Source of the DNA: VBCK01 sp036270655
GTDB taxonomy: Bacteria > Pseudomonadota > Gammaproteobacteria > Burkholderiales > Burkholderiaceae_F
Length of the DNA stretch: 64,000 bases
Reading direction: 5' to 3'
NCBI GenBank assembly: GCA_036270655.1
Contig: DATBCD010000037.1
Coordinates: 1 to 64,000, forward strand
Below, piece after piece: positions 1 to 8,349 of this stretch; positions within the stretch are counted from its first letter, which is position 1; the number at the start of each line of letters is the position of its first letter. The notes below the pieces were generated by a model, which searched no databases, was not told where the DNA came from, and saw nothing but the letters and a program-made list of their open reading frames with translations. A program made the translations under genes and the position numbers.

Positions 1-2
1 TC

Positions 3-314
3 GGAGCGCACGCCCGTGCACTGTGGCTTCGGGGCGAGCAGCGGGCCGCACTGTCGCTGCTGTACCGCGGTGCGCTGTCGCGCCTGATTCACGTTTACTC
101 CGTTCCGATCCGAGGCGCGCATACCGAATCTGAGTGCGTCAGCCTGGCGCAAGGCCGATTGCAACAGGATTCGAGCGCATTCTTCGCCCGGCTGGTTTCG
201 GTCTGGCAGCTTGCGGTGTACGCCGGCCGCACCCCCGAAGCGGCTGGCGTGCTTTCGCTGTGCGACCAGTTCGATCTTGTGCTCGGATCGACCGCACCGA
301 AAGGGGCCGCTTGA
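3..314 (+). CDS. DUF4129 domain protein, C-terminal part
   Basis: This is the last 103 codons of a gene that starts before the window. The reading frame is open from base 3 and ends with TGA at 312-314. The translation carries the typical DUF4129 tail: ALSLLYRGALSRLIH, then the PI..AHTESEC block, then FFARLVSVWQLAVYAGR and LCDQF. In the family this is a short cytoplasmic domain at the end of a membrane protein. Its stop overlaps the ATG of the DUF4350 gene, so the two are translated together. DUF4129, DUF4350, MoxR and DUF58 genes often form one operon. The biochemical role is unknown. Confidence 0.8.
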   Translation, partial: GAHARALWLRGEQRAALSLLYRGALSRLIHVYSVPIRGAHTESECVSLAQGRLQQDSSAFFARLVSVWQLAVYAGRTPEAAGVLSLCDQFDLVLGSTAPKGAA

Positions 315-1591
315 TGCTGCAGCGCTGGCGCCCGTCGTTACACGGCAGCTTGATTACGGCCAGCCTGGTTGCTCTGCTTCTGTGGTTGATCTCGAAGACC
401 GAGTGGGTCGAAGAGGAGCTCCCCCGCCCGACGATCGGAAAGCTCGCGGCCGACGATCGCCATGTTCTGAAGAAGGTCCTGCAGCAGATCGGCGTGAAGG
501 TCGTCAGCCACGACGATCTGTCACAGCTTCCCCCGCCGGGTGCAACGCTTCTGTTGAGTGGCTGGATGTGGGATGTCCTGCCGGAGCGAAGCCGGGCAGT
601 GCATGCCTGGGTCGAACAGGGCGGCAATCTGGTGATCGAGGCGAACCAGCTCAGCGCGCGCCGCGACGACGCCGCAAGCTGGATTCCGATCGAGCGTGTC
701 GCGCGCAAGCAGACCGTGCCGGCAGCCCCGGCCCCGGATCCGCCCGCCCAGGGGCCTGCCAAGCGCGTGCTTCCGGAGCTGTGCCGCAAGCTCGCCGAGC
801 CGGAGGGCGTCGCGCCCGTGTATCGGGGCGAGGGCGCCGCAAGCGGCTTCACCCTGTGCGGTTTCGGCGGAGCGCCCCTGTCGACACGCAAGGCGCCGCT
901 GCCCTGGGCGCTGGCGAGCGATGAGGGAAACGACGTGCTGCGCGTCAGCCTTGGCGCCGGCAGCGTCACTGCGATACGCAGTTTCGGCTGGGTCGGCTCC
1001 GGCAACAGCCTGTTCTCCAACTCGCTGATCCTCAGAGGAGACAATGCGCTGGTGGCGGTGGCGGCCTTGCAGGCGGGCCCGGGTGCCGAGGTGTGGGTCG
1101 TTTCGGGCGGCGGCGGGCAGCCGCTGCTGGCCTGGCTGTGGAGCCGGGCAGCGGCGGCGGTGGTGCTGACGCTGCTGGCGTTCGCTCTGTGGCTGTGGCG
1201 CGCATTGGCGCGGTTCGGGCCGATCGAGGCGTCGCCGCCCCTGGCGCGCCGATCGATGAGCGAACAGATCAGCGGGACCGCGAGCTTCCTGTGGCGCCGC
1301 AGTCCCGAGGCGTTGCACGCGGCGCAGGTGCGCGCGCTCGATGAAGCCGCGGCGCTTCGGGTACGCCAGTACGCCCGGCTGGACCGGGTCGACCGCGCGG
1401 CCGCGATCGCCGCGGCCACGGGAATCGAGGCGGCGGCGCTCGGAAGGGCACTCAATCCCGGCGCCGTCCAGGCCACGCACACGGTTCCTCGCGTCCTGGC
1501 GGCGCTCGAAACGGCTCGACGCCGTCTGCTCGATCCTTCGATTTCGAGTCAGCGCGCAAGTGCCGCCATCACACCAGAAGGAAGTCAATGA
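314..1591 (+). CDS. DUF4350 domain membrane protein
   Basis: A 425-residue protein. The ATG at 314 overlaps the stop of the DUF4129 gene and has AAAGGGG just upstream, so I prefer it to the longer open frame from 134. It has a membrane segment near residues 13-29 (ASLVALLLWLIS) and a second near 280-302 (VVLTLLAFALWLW). Between them lies a soluble domain with the DUF4350 pattern: a Rossmann-like stretch, then SGWMWDVLPE and AVHAWVEQGGNLVI. A cytoplasmic tail of about 120 residues follows. The stop overlaps the next ATG (ATGA). It probably works at the membrane with the MoxR ATPase; no enzymatic function is known. Confidence 0.8.
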   Translation: MLQRWRPSLHGSLITASLVALLLWLISKTEWVEEELPRPTIGKLAADDRHVLKKVLQQIGVKVVSHDDLSQLPPPGATLLLSGWMWDVLPERSRAVHAWVEQGGNLVIEANQLSARRDDAASWIPIERVARKQTVPAAPAPDPPAQGPAKRVLPELCRKLAEPEGVAPVYRGEGAASGFTLCGFGGAPLSTRKAPLPWALASDEGNDVLRVSLGAGSVTAIRSFGWVGSGNSLFSNSLILRGDNALVAVAALQAGPGAEVWVVSGGGGQPLLAWLWSRAAAAVVLTLLAFALWLWRALARFGPIEASPPLARRSMSEQISGTASFLWRRSPEALHAAQVRALDEAAALRVRQYARLDRVDRAAAIAAATGIEAAALGRALNPGAVQATHTVPRVLAALETARRRLLDPSISSQRASAAITPEGSQ

Positions 1592-2586
1592 GCATCAGTT
1601 CCGAGGATCTTGCGCGCGTGATCGGGGTGCTCGAGGCCCTGCGGACGGAGTTGTCGAAGGCGGTTGTCGGTCAACGCAGCGTGGTCGACCAGACGCTGGC
1701 CGCGTTCGTGGCATCGGGGCACATGCTGATCGAGGGGGTCCCCGGACTGGGCAAGACGCTGCTGGCACGCGCGCTCGCCAGGACGATGACGCTCGGGTTT
1801 TCTCGGGTGCAGTTCACCCCCGATTTGATGCCCACCGACATCACCGGCCATGCCGTGCTGGACCGCGATCCGCATGGCGAGGTCGCCTCGGGCCCGGGTA
1901 CCTTGCGCATCGTCCGCGGCCCTGTTTTCACGAACCTGCTGCTGGCCGATGAAGTCAACCGGGCGCCCGCCAAGACCCAGAGCGCGCTGTTGGAGGTGAT
2001 GCAGGAATACCAGGTCACGCTCGAGGGCCGGTCCCTTGCGCTGCCGCGGCCGTTCATCGTGATCGGCACTCAGAACCCGATCGAAACCGAGGGAACCTAT
2101 CCGCTGCCGGAGGCGCAGCTCGATCGGTTCCTGGTCAAGATCAGGATCGGGTACCCGACCCAGCAGGAGGAAAGGGACATCGTGCGCAAGACGACCGAGC
2201 GGGCGACCGGCGACGAACTGCCGCTGGGCGAGGTCACCGCGCAACTGGACGAGCGCTCGGCGCTGGCGCTGCAGCGCATCGCCGCCTTCGTGCGGGTCGA
2301 TCAGCGGGTGGCCGACTACGCGGTCAGCATTGCGCGGGCGACGCGCGACTGGCCCGGCCTTGCCACGGGAGCTGGCCCGCGCGGCGCGATCGCGCTGGTG
2401 CGGCTGGCGCGCGCCGCCGCCTTGCTGGAGGGCCGGGATTTCGCCACTCCCGACGATGTGAAGCGCTATGCGTTGCCGACGTTGCGCCATCGGGTCTCGC
2501 TTGCTCCGGACGCGCAGCTCGACGGCCGCGACGTCGATACCTTGCTCGCCAGCGCGGTGGACAGCATCGACGCCCCTAGACTCTGA
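1588..2586 (+). CDS. MoxR-family AAA+ ATPase
   Basis: A 332-residue AAA+ ATPase of the MoxR group, which act as chaperone-like ATPases that mature or activate partner proteins. Walker A is GVPGLGKTL (about residues 49-57), Walker B is LLADEVNRAP (about 117-126), and the sensor-1 region GTQNP is near 159. The C-terminal lid domain ends in SLAPDAQLDGRDVDTLL. Length is normal for the family. The start has a good GAAGGAAG ribosome site and overlaps the stop of the DUF4350 gene. The DUF58 gene follows; MoxR-DUF58 is a well known functional pair, the DUF58 protein having a von Willebrand A-like fold. Confidence 0.93.
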   Translation: MSISSEDLARVIGVLEALRTELSKAVVGQRSVVDQTLAAFVASGHMLIEGVPGLGKTLLARALARTMTLGFSRVQFTPDLMPTDITGHAVLDRDPHGEVASGPGTLRIVRGPVFTNLLLADEVNRAPAKTQSALLEVMQEYQVTLEGRSLALPRPFIVIGTQNPIETEGTYPLPEAQLDRFLVKIRIGYPTQQEERDIVRKTTERATGDELPLGEVTAQLDERSALALQRIAAFVRVDQRVADYAVSIARATRDWPGLATGAGPRGAIALVRLARAAALLEGRDFATPDDVKRYALPTLRHRVSLAPDAQLDGRDVDTLLASAVDSIDAPRL

Positions 2587-2608
2587 CAACGAGGGTTCAC
2601 GAACGCCC

Positions 2609-3967
2609 ATGGGTCCGATGCCGATCCCGAGCCGCCAGGCGCTTGCCGTCGCATCGGTGCTGGCGCTCGCCTGCGCCGTGGCGCTGCTTGCCCAGGTACC
2701 GGCGCGCCTGGTCGCGCAGGGCGCGGCGGCATTGCTCGCGCTGGCCGCGGCGTGCGCAGCCGCCGATCTGTGGTTCACGGTGCGCGCCTGGCGCGCCTGC
2801 CCGTTGCGCATCGAACGGCGCTGGCCCGAAGCGCTCGCGCTTGGGGTGCGGCGTGTTCTGGTCGCCACGGTGGTCAACGAGGGCGGCAGGCCATGGAACA
2901 TCTCGCTGTTCGATGACGTGGACCCTGGCATCGGATTCGACGCCCTGCCGCAGTCCGTTCTGGTGCCGGCTGCCCGGCGCCTCGAGCTCAGCTACTCGAT
3001 CGTTCCGCACCGGCGCGGACGCGTCCGATTCGGCCCCACCCAACTGCGAGTGCGTTCGCTCGGGGGCCTGTTCGAGCTCCGCAAAGAGGCAGGCGCCCCC
3101 CACGAGCTGCGGGTGTACCCCAATTTCGCGGCGGTCGCGCGCTACGCGTGGCTTTCGGGCGACCGCCGATTGACCCAGATCGGGATCAAGACCTATGCGC
3201 GGCGCGGTGCCGGCACCGACTTCAAGCAGTTGAGCGAGTACCGGCAGGGCGACCCGATCCGCCACATCGACTGGAAGGCCACGATGCGCTCGTCCAAGCC
3301 GATCGTGCGCGAGTTCGAGGACTCGCGCGACCAGTGCGTGCTTTTCCTGCTCGACTGCGGCCGGCGGATGCGCGCAGACGAAGGCACCCGCAGCGTCGAC
3401 GGCAGCCATTTCGATCAAGCGTTGAACGCGCTGATGCTGCTGAGCTACGTGGCGTTGAAGGAAGGCGACGAGGTGGGCGCGATGACCTTCGCCTCGCCGG
3501 ACTCAAGCGAGCGTCACTTCGCGCCGCGCAAGGGGGTCGCCACGCTGAACGCGATCATGGCGCGGCTGTACGACATCGAGCCCGGCACCTCCCATTCCGA
3601 CTACCAGCAGGCCGCTCAGAATCTGATGCGCGCGCATTCGAAGCGTGCGCTGATCATCGTGCTGACCAACTTTCGCGACGAAGACGTGCCGGAGCTGCAG
3701 CCGGCGCTGAAGCTTCTGCGCACGCGCCACCTGGTGTTGCTGGCGAGCCTGCGCGAGCGCATTCAACGCGAGCTGGCCGAGCAGCCGCTCAGACAGCCCA
3801 TGGACGCGGTGGTGACGGCCGGGGCGCACCTGTTCGAGCAGTCGCGGCGCGACGCGTTCCGGCGCATGGTCGGGTCCGACCCGCTGGCGATCGACGTGGA
3901 GCCGTCGCAGCTGGCGGTCGCGCTCGTCAATCACTATCACGCGGTCAAGCGCGCGCGGCTTCTGTAG
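2609..3967 (+). CDS. DUF58 domain protein (vWA-like MoxR partner)
   Basis: A 452-residue protein with two N-terminal hydrophobic segments (about residues 10-50). Its large domain carries the DUF58 signature YARRGAGTDFKQL, then EYRQGDPIRHIDWKATMR near residues 193-225. After that comes a vWA-like part with FLLDCGRRMRADE. I start at ATG 2609, 22 bases after the moxR stop; an open frame reaches further upstream but lies inside moxR. The C-terminus ends in LVNHYHAVKRARLL. It closes the operon. By family analogy it may be a metal-dependent adhesion-type scaffold that works with MoxR at the membrane. Confidence 0.88.
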   Translation: MGPMPIPSRQALAVASVLALACAVALLAQVPARLVAQGAAALLALAAACAAADLWFTVRAWRACPLRIERRWPEALALGVRRVLVATVVNEGGRPWNISLFDDVDPGIGFDALPQSVLVPAARRLELSYSIVPHRRGRVRFGPTQLRVRSLGGLFELRKEAGAPHELRVYPNFAAVARYAWLSGDRRLTQIGIKTYARRGAGTDFKQLSEYRQGDPIRHIDWKATMRSSKPIVREFEDSRDQCVLFLLDCGRRMRADEGTRSVDGSHFDQALNALMLLSYVALKEGDEVGAMTFASPDSSERHFAPRKGVATLNAIMARLYDIEPGTSHSDYQQAAQNLMRAHSKRALIIVLTNFRDEDVPELQPALKLLRTRHLVLLASLRERIQRELAEQPLRQPMDAVVTAGAHLFEQSRRDAFRRMVGSDPLAIDVEPSQLAVALVNHYHAVKRARLL

Positions 3968-4059
3968 CTGCGCCTGTCGGCCGAATTCCCTCCGCCTCTT
4001 GGCGCTACCGCTTTAGGTAGTTCGTGCCCGCTGGGACCGCCTACATAATGCGCTGCTGT

Positions 4060-4079
4060 AACGTATATGCTACACTGCG
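4060..4079 (+). promoter_or_regulatory. Likely toxin-antitoxin promoter and operator
   Basis: GTAACGTATATGCTAC (4059-4074) is an imperfect palindrome (12 of 16 positions symmetric) and contains a TATATG-like -10 element. It ends about six bases before the toxin ATG and no ribosome site is visible. This fits autoregulation by the antitoxin, and possibly a leaderless or very short leader transcript. Inferred from sequence only. Confidence 0.35.
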
Positions 4080-4427
4080 ATGGCGTTCCAGATCAGACGT
4101 TATCGGACCGCTGCGGGCGATGAACCATTCACCGAGTGGATGGCCGAGCTTTCGGATCGGCAGGCTCGAGCGCGCATTCTGGCGCGCCTGGAAAGACTTG
4201 AACTTGGAAACCTCGGCGACTGCAAGTCTCTTCGCGACGGCGTCAGTGAATTTCGAATCGATTGGGGCCCAGGATATCGGGTCTACTTCGGTCGCGACGG
4301 ACAAACCCTGATCATCCTGCTGTGCGGGGGCGACAAGCGCAAGCAGGCGGCGGATATCGAAAGGGCGGTTCAGCTATGGACAGAGTACGAAAATCGGAAA
4401 GGGTCCGCCCCTTGCGCAAAGCGCTGA
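4080..4427 (+). CDS. HigB/Gp49-like toxin of a toxin-antitoxin pair
   Basis: A 115-residue protein of the RelE/ParE superfamily, Gp49 / 'addiction module killer' group. The core pattern is visible: PFTEWMAELSDRQARARILARL, then GNLGDCKSLRDGVSEFRID, then GPGYRVYFGRDG and LLCGGDKRKQAADIERA. Relatives are ribosome-dependent or free mRNA interferases that slow growth when the antitoxin is lost. The partner antitoxin starts at 4376 and overlaps the last 52 bases, in the toxin-first order typical of this group. The C-terminus (YENRKGSAPCAKR) is slightly longer than usual because of the overlap. Confidence 0.88.
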   Translation: MAFQIRRYRTAAGDEPFTEWMAELSDRQARARILARLERLELGNLGDCKSLRDGVSEFRIDWGPGYRVYFGRDGQTLIILLCGGDKRKQAADIERAVQLWTEYENRKGSAPCAKR

Positions 4428-4708
4428 CCGTACGGCACCGCGACCGGTTGATCGAGGAGCTTCGAGCTGACCCGGAGCTTGCTGCCGAATACATCAACGC
4501 CGCTGCAGACGACGATGATCCTCGCGTCTATCTGGCGGCACTCAAGACTGTCACGGAGGCACAAGGCATGGCCATCGTCGCCAAGGCTGCCGGCGTTCCG
4601 CGAGAAAGTCTTTATCGCGCGCTTTCAGCGAGCGGCAATCCGCGCCTGTCGACCTTGCACGCAATTTTGAAAGCCGCCGGCCTGAAAATGGCGGTTAAGC
4701 GAGCGTAA
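4376..4708 (+). CDS. HigA-like antitoxin (addiction module antidote)
   Basis: A 110-residue protein with a C-terminal helix-turn-helix: AQGMAIVAKAAGVPRESLYRAL followed by GNPRLSTLHAILKAAGLKM. The N-terminal part (RDRLIEELRADPELAAEYINAA) is the pattern of the 'addiction module antidote' family. I take the ATG at 4376 inside the toxin gene, since the frame opens much earlier only because of overlap with the toxin. It should bind and neutralise the toxin and repress the shared promoter near 4060-4079. The pair is probably a small accessory insertion after the DUF58 operon. Confidence 0.85.
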   Translation: MDRVRKSERVRPLRKALTVRHRDRLIEELRADPELAAEYINAAADDDDPRVYLAALKTVTEAQGMAIVAKAAGVPRESLYRALSASGNPRLSTLHAILKAAGLKMAVKRA

Positions 4709-5245
4709 CAGCCGCTAGTGATACGGGACGCCCCACCCGCTATCGGCGTCTGGAAAGCTCGGGAGAGGATCGACCGGCACGCAATATCGATTTTCACGGT
4801 TCAGTTTCACGACGTATGTGAGGGGCGTGTAAGCGCTGGGGCTGAAACCCGGTCAGCGGCTTGAAATACGCGCGGGGGACGGACGCCTCGAAATCGAGAT
4901 CGCTGCAACACCGGTGAAGTTGCAGCGGCGCGGCAAAGGCGTGGTTGCGGTCCTGCAGATCGAAGTCCCTCCGCTGACGGCTGAACAGGTGCGCGACACG
5001 TTGGAGGGCGTTCGCTCGAAACCTACTCGGTTCTAACGCGGCTGCCGCCGCCGCACCGCTCCTCGGGAGCAGTAGTCGTCGCTCAGATCGACGGGCCAAT
5101 TTTCTCCGAAGTGGACGTTGCGACGCCGCTATCTGAGAAAGTGAACGAGGGACCGGGTGCCAGACCACTGGTTTGTTGTGGACTTGTCACGCATCGGTCA
5201 TTCCCTCGGCTGAACATCGGGACAAAACCACAGAGGGAGTCCGTG
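4709..5245. other. Gene-poor stretch of 537 bases
   Basis: No intact gene is visible. It holds the AbrB-like remnant at 4833-5036 described separately. The first 120 bases and the 200 bases before the phosphate transporter show no clear coding pattern in any frame. A good ribosome site (GAGGGAG, 5233-5239) precedes the next gene. It looks like a scar of lost accessory DNA following the toxin-antitoxin pair. Confidence 0.5.
4833..5036 (+). pseudogene. AbrB/MazE-type antitoxin remnant
   Basis: A frame of 67 codons runs from a TAA at 4830-4832 to TAA at 5034-5036. It reads ALGLKPGQRLEIRAGDGRL and continues with LEIEIAATPVKLQRRGKGVV, the second half of an AbrB/SpoVT-type swapped-hairpin antitoxin. 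The usual first half (a strand ending in ..VVIPAEIRR) is missing, and a stop codon sits directly before the surviving part. No start codon fits. No toxin gene could be recognised downstream. I read it as a truncated antitoxin gene. Confidence 0.6.
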
Positions 5246-6865
5246 ATGAACAGCGCCGCCACCGCTTCGGCTCCCATGGCTGCACCCCAAGGATCCGGCC
5301 GACCCGAGCTGGACCGTCGCCTCGGGCCGGTGTTCGCCCTCGTTTTCGTCGGCCTGCTGCTGGGCGGCGTGCTGTTTTCGGGCTACAGCCTGGTGAGCGA
5401 CGTGACCGGCGCCCGCTCCGGGGCGACCACGCTGCTGCCGTTTCTGCTGCTGGGCGTGGCGCTGGCGATCGCGCTGGGCTTCGAGTTCGTCAACGGATTC
5501 CACGACACGGCCAACGCGGTGGCGACCGTGATCTACACGCATTCGTTGCCGCCGCACTTCGCGGTGGTCTGGTCCGGCACTTTCAACTTCCTCGGCGTGC
5601 TGGTGTCGAGCGGCGCGGTGGCCTTCGGCATCATTTCGCTGTTGCCGGTCGAACTGATCCTGCAGGTCGGATCGAGCGCCGGCTTTGCGATGGTGTTCGC
5701 CTTGTTGATCGCGGCCATCGTCTGGAACCTGGGCACCTGGTGGCTCGGATTGCCGGCCTCCTCCTCGCACACGCTGATCGGCTCGATCATCGGCGTGGGC
5801 ATCGCCAACGCGCTGATGCACGGACGCGACGGCACCAGCGGGGTGGACTGGAGCCAGGTCACCAAGGTCGGCGAATCGCTGCTGATCTCGCCTCTCGTCG
5901 GTTTCGCCTTCTCGGCTCTGCTGCTGCTGGTGCTGCGCGCGCTGGTCAGGAACCCGGCCCTGTACCAGGAGCCCGCGAACAACCAGCCACCGCCCTGGTG
6001 GGTCCGCAGCGTGCTGGTGCTCACGTGCACCGGCGTGTCTTTCGCGCACGGCTCCAACGACGGGCAGAAGGGCATGGGGCTGATCATGCTGATCCTGGTC
6101 GGTACCGTGCCCACCGCGTATGCCCTGAACCGGGCGCTGCAGACCGACCAGACCACGCAATTCATCGCGATGGCCCAGGTGACGCAGGCGGCGTTGACGC
6201 GTGCCGCCCCCGAGCCGGCGCCCGCCGACCCGCGCGCCACGCTGTCGGAGTACGTGCGCACGCGCACCATGACCCCGCAGGTGGTGCCGGCGCTGGCGGC
6301 CCTGGCCGGCCGCATCGGCGAGCAGGTCAAGGAGCACGGGTCGCTGCGCAAGGTGCCGGCGGCGATGGTGGCCAACGTTCGCAACGACATGTACCTGACC
6401 TCCGAGGCGATCCGCTTGATCGAAAAGAGCGGCGCGGTCCAATTCGACGCCGACACCCATGCCGATCTGAAAGCGTTCAAGAAGCAGATCGACGCCGCCA
6501 CCAAGTTCATTCCGCTGTGGGTGAAGGTCGCGGTGGCGATCGCGCTGGGACTGGGCACGATGGTCGGCTGGAAGCGGATCGTCGTCACCGTGGGCGAGAA
6601 GATCGGCAAAGCGCACCTGACCTACGCGCAAGGCGCATCGGCCGAGCTGGTCGCGATGTGCACCATCGGCGCGGCCGACGCGTTCGGGTTGCCGGTGTCG
6701 ACCACGCACGTGCTGTCGTCCGGCGTCGCGGGCACGATGGCGGCCAATCGCTCCGGCCTGCAGTGGGCCACGATCCGCAACCTGCTGACGGCCTGGGTGC
6801 TGACGCTGCCTGCGGCGATCCTGCTGTCCGGGTCGATCTACTGGCTGTTCACTCGGATCTTCTGA
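5246..6865 (+). CDS. pitA: Inorganic phosphate transporter, Pit family
   Basis: A 539-residue inner membrane carrier of the Pit family, which takes up phosphate (often as a metal-phosphate complex) with protons. The two family signatures are present: GFEFVNGFHDTANAVAT near residue 80 and SFAHGSNDGQKGMG near 265-277. A third, related repeat occurs near the C-terminus (AADAFGLPVSTTHVLSSG). About ten hydrophobic segments flank a central hydrophilic region (roughly residues 290-410), as usual for the long PitA type. ATG 5246 is chosen because GAGGGAG lies seven bases upstream. It appears to be a single-gene unit. Confidence 0.93.
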   Translation: MNSAATASAPMAAPQGSGRPELDRRLGPVFALVFVGLLLGGVLFSGYSLVSDVTGARSGATTLLPFLLLGVALAIALGFEFVNGFHDTANAVATVIYTHSLPPHFAVVWSGTFNFLGVLVSSGAVAFGIISLLPVELILQVGSSAGFAMVFALLIAAIVWNLGTWWLGLPASSSHTLIGSIIGVGIANALMHGRDGTSGVDWSQVTKVGESLLISPLVGFAFSALLLLVLRALVRNPALYQEPANNQPPPWWVRSVLVLTCTGVSFAHGSNDGQKGMGLIMLILVGTVPTAYALNRALQTDQTTQFIAMAQVTQAALTRAAPEPAPADPRATLSEYVRTRTMTPQVVPALAALAGRIGEQVKEHGSLRKVPAAMVANVRNDMYLTSEAIRLIEKSGAVQFDADTHADLKAFKKQIDAATKFIPLWVKVAVAIALGLGTMVGWKRIVVTVGEKIGKAHLTYAQGASAELVAMCTIGAADAFGLPVSTTHVLSSGVAGTMAANRSGLQWATIRNLLTAWVLTLPAAILLSGSIYWLFTRIF

Positions 6866-6920
6866 GCTTCGGCGCCCGGGCCCGCCTGGCCGGACCGGCC
6901 CCGCCGCGTTACCCTGCGGT

Positions 6921-6939
6921 CAAGGGGCTCCGCGCCTTG
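6921..6939 (+). terminator. Weak hairpin after pitA
   Basis: CAAGGGGC, loop TCC, GCGCCTTG forms a stem with one mismatch. The T-rich stretch (CTTCTTGCTTCTTTTTAC) follows only some 10 bases later, so this is a poor intrinsic terminator at best. It lies 55 bases after the transporter stop. Confidence 0.25.
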
Positions 6940-7025
6940 GGCACCCTTCTTGCTTCTTTTTACTGGCGACCGGCCCGAAGCAATCGCTTCAATCCGAGCG
7001 CAGGCGCAAACAGGGGGAGAGCTCC

Positions 7026-8342
7026 ATGTCGAATATGCAAGCAGGTGCAGTGGAACACGCGGCCAGCGCCCAGGCAGGCAGCGCTGGCGCAATCGAGCAC
7101 GCTGCGAGCGCCCGGGCGACCGCCGGCGGTTCGATGCGGTGGATTCAGCTCGTTCTGGGCGTGGTGTGCATGATGGCGATCTCCAGCCCGCAGTACACCT
7201 GGACGTTCTTCACCAAGCCGCTCGCCTCGGAGCTGGCGGCCAAGCTGCCGCAACTTCAGGTGACCTTCATGATCCTGATCGTGCTGCAGACGTTCCTGTC
7301 TCCGCTGCAGGGATTCCTGATCGACCGCTTCGGGCCGCGCCTGCTGATTTCCGCCGGAACGCTGCTCAGCGGCGCCAGTTGGATGCTGGCTTCGCATGCG
7401 AGCACGCTGACCGAGCTGTACTTGACCTACGGAGGCCTCGGCGGCATTGGAACCGGCCTCGTGTACGTCGGCGTGGTCAGCCAGATGGTCAAGTGGTTTC
7501 CCGAGCGCCGCGGGTTCGCGGTCGGGATGGTCGCGGCGGGTTACGGCATGGGCGCCATTTTGACCACGTTCCCCATCTCATCGAGCATCACGAGCAACGG
7601 GTATCGACCCACGCTGTGGACCTACGGACTGATATTCGCCGTGGTCGGCCTGCTGGCGGCGCAAGGCCTGAAGCGCTCTCCGCACGAGCAGGAAGCGCTC
7701 GGCACGGGACACCTCGAACGCCTGCCCGGAGTCGGCCCGCTGGGGATGTTGAAGACTCCGGTCTTCTGGCTGCTGTTCGTGATGATGACGATGATGTCGA
7801 CGTCCGGGCTGATGGTGATCTCGCAGATGGGCCCGTTCGCGCGCGACTTCGGAGTCGCCTCGGCCCTCGTGTGGGGCTTTGCGGTCCTGCCGCTGGCCTC
7901 GACGATCGACCGCGTCACCAACGGCCTGACCCGTCCGTTCTTCGGCTGGCTGTCGGACCGGATCGGCCGCGAAAACACGATGTTCATCGCGTTCCTGCTC
8001 GAGGGCCTTGCCATGATGGCGTGGCTGCAGTTCCGTGCCGAGCCGGTCCTGTTCGTCCTGCTGTCCGGTGTCGTGTTCTTCGGCTGGGGCGAGATCTTTT
8101 CGCTGTTTCCCTCGACGCTGACCGACACGTTCGGCGAGCGCCACGCAACCACCAACTACGGGTTTCTCTACATGGCGCAGGGCGTCGGCTCCGTGCTGGG
8201 CGGCCCGATGGCCGCCCAGCTGCACGAGCTCACCGGCAGCTGGATCCCGGTGTTCGCCGTCGTGATCGCGCTCGATCTGCTGGCCGCGTTGCTGGCGATC
8301 GCGGTGCTCAAGCCGCTCAGGCGCAGGCTGACGTACCTATAG
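7026..8342 (+). CDS. OxlT-like MFS transporter
   Basis: A 438-residue major facilitator with twelve predicted membrane segments. It resembles the oxalate/formate antiporter (OxlT) subgroup: SSPQYTWTFFTKPLASEL in the first segment, DRFGPRLLI in the first loop, and GGLGGIGTGLVYVGV in the fourth segment. It has a hydrophilic N-terminal extension of about 35 residues with a small duplicated unit (VEHAASA and IEHAASA). The ribosome site AGGGGGAGA is strong. No oxalate-degrading enzyme is adjacent, so the substrate could equally be another small carboxylate. Confidence 0.82.
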   Translation: MSNMQAGAVEHAASAQAGSAGAIEHAASARATAGGSMRWIQLVLGVVCMMAISSPQYTWTFFTKPLASELAAKLPQLQVTFMILIVLQTFLSPLQGFLIDRFGPRLLISAGTLLSGASWMLASHASTLTELYLTYGGLGGIGTGLVYVGVVSQMVKWFPERRGFAVGMVAAGYGMGAILTTFPISSSITSNGYRPTLWTYGLIFAVVGLLAAQGLKRSPHEQEALGTGHLERLPGVGPLGMLKTPVFWLLFVMMTMMSTSGLMVISQMGPFARDFGVASALVWGFAVLPLASTIDRVTNGLTRPFFGWLSDRIGRENTMFIAFLLEGLAMMAWLQFRAEPVLFVLLSGVVFFGWGEIFSLFPSTLTDTFGERHATTNYGFLYMAQGVGSVLGGPMAAQLHELTGSWIPVFAVVIALDLLAALLAIAVLKPLRRRLTYL

Positions 8343-8349
8343 AGAGCGG

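Noticed and set aside
7029..7110. Repeat in the MFS N-terminus as a functional motif
   Set aside because: VEHAASA and IEHAASA are a short duplication in a disordered-looking extension; no further evidence of function.
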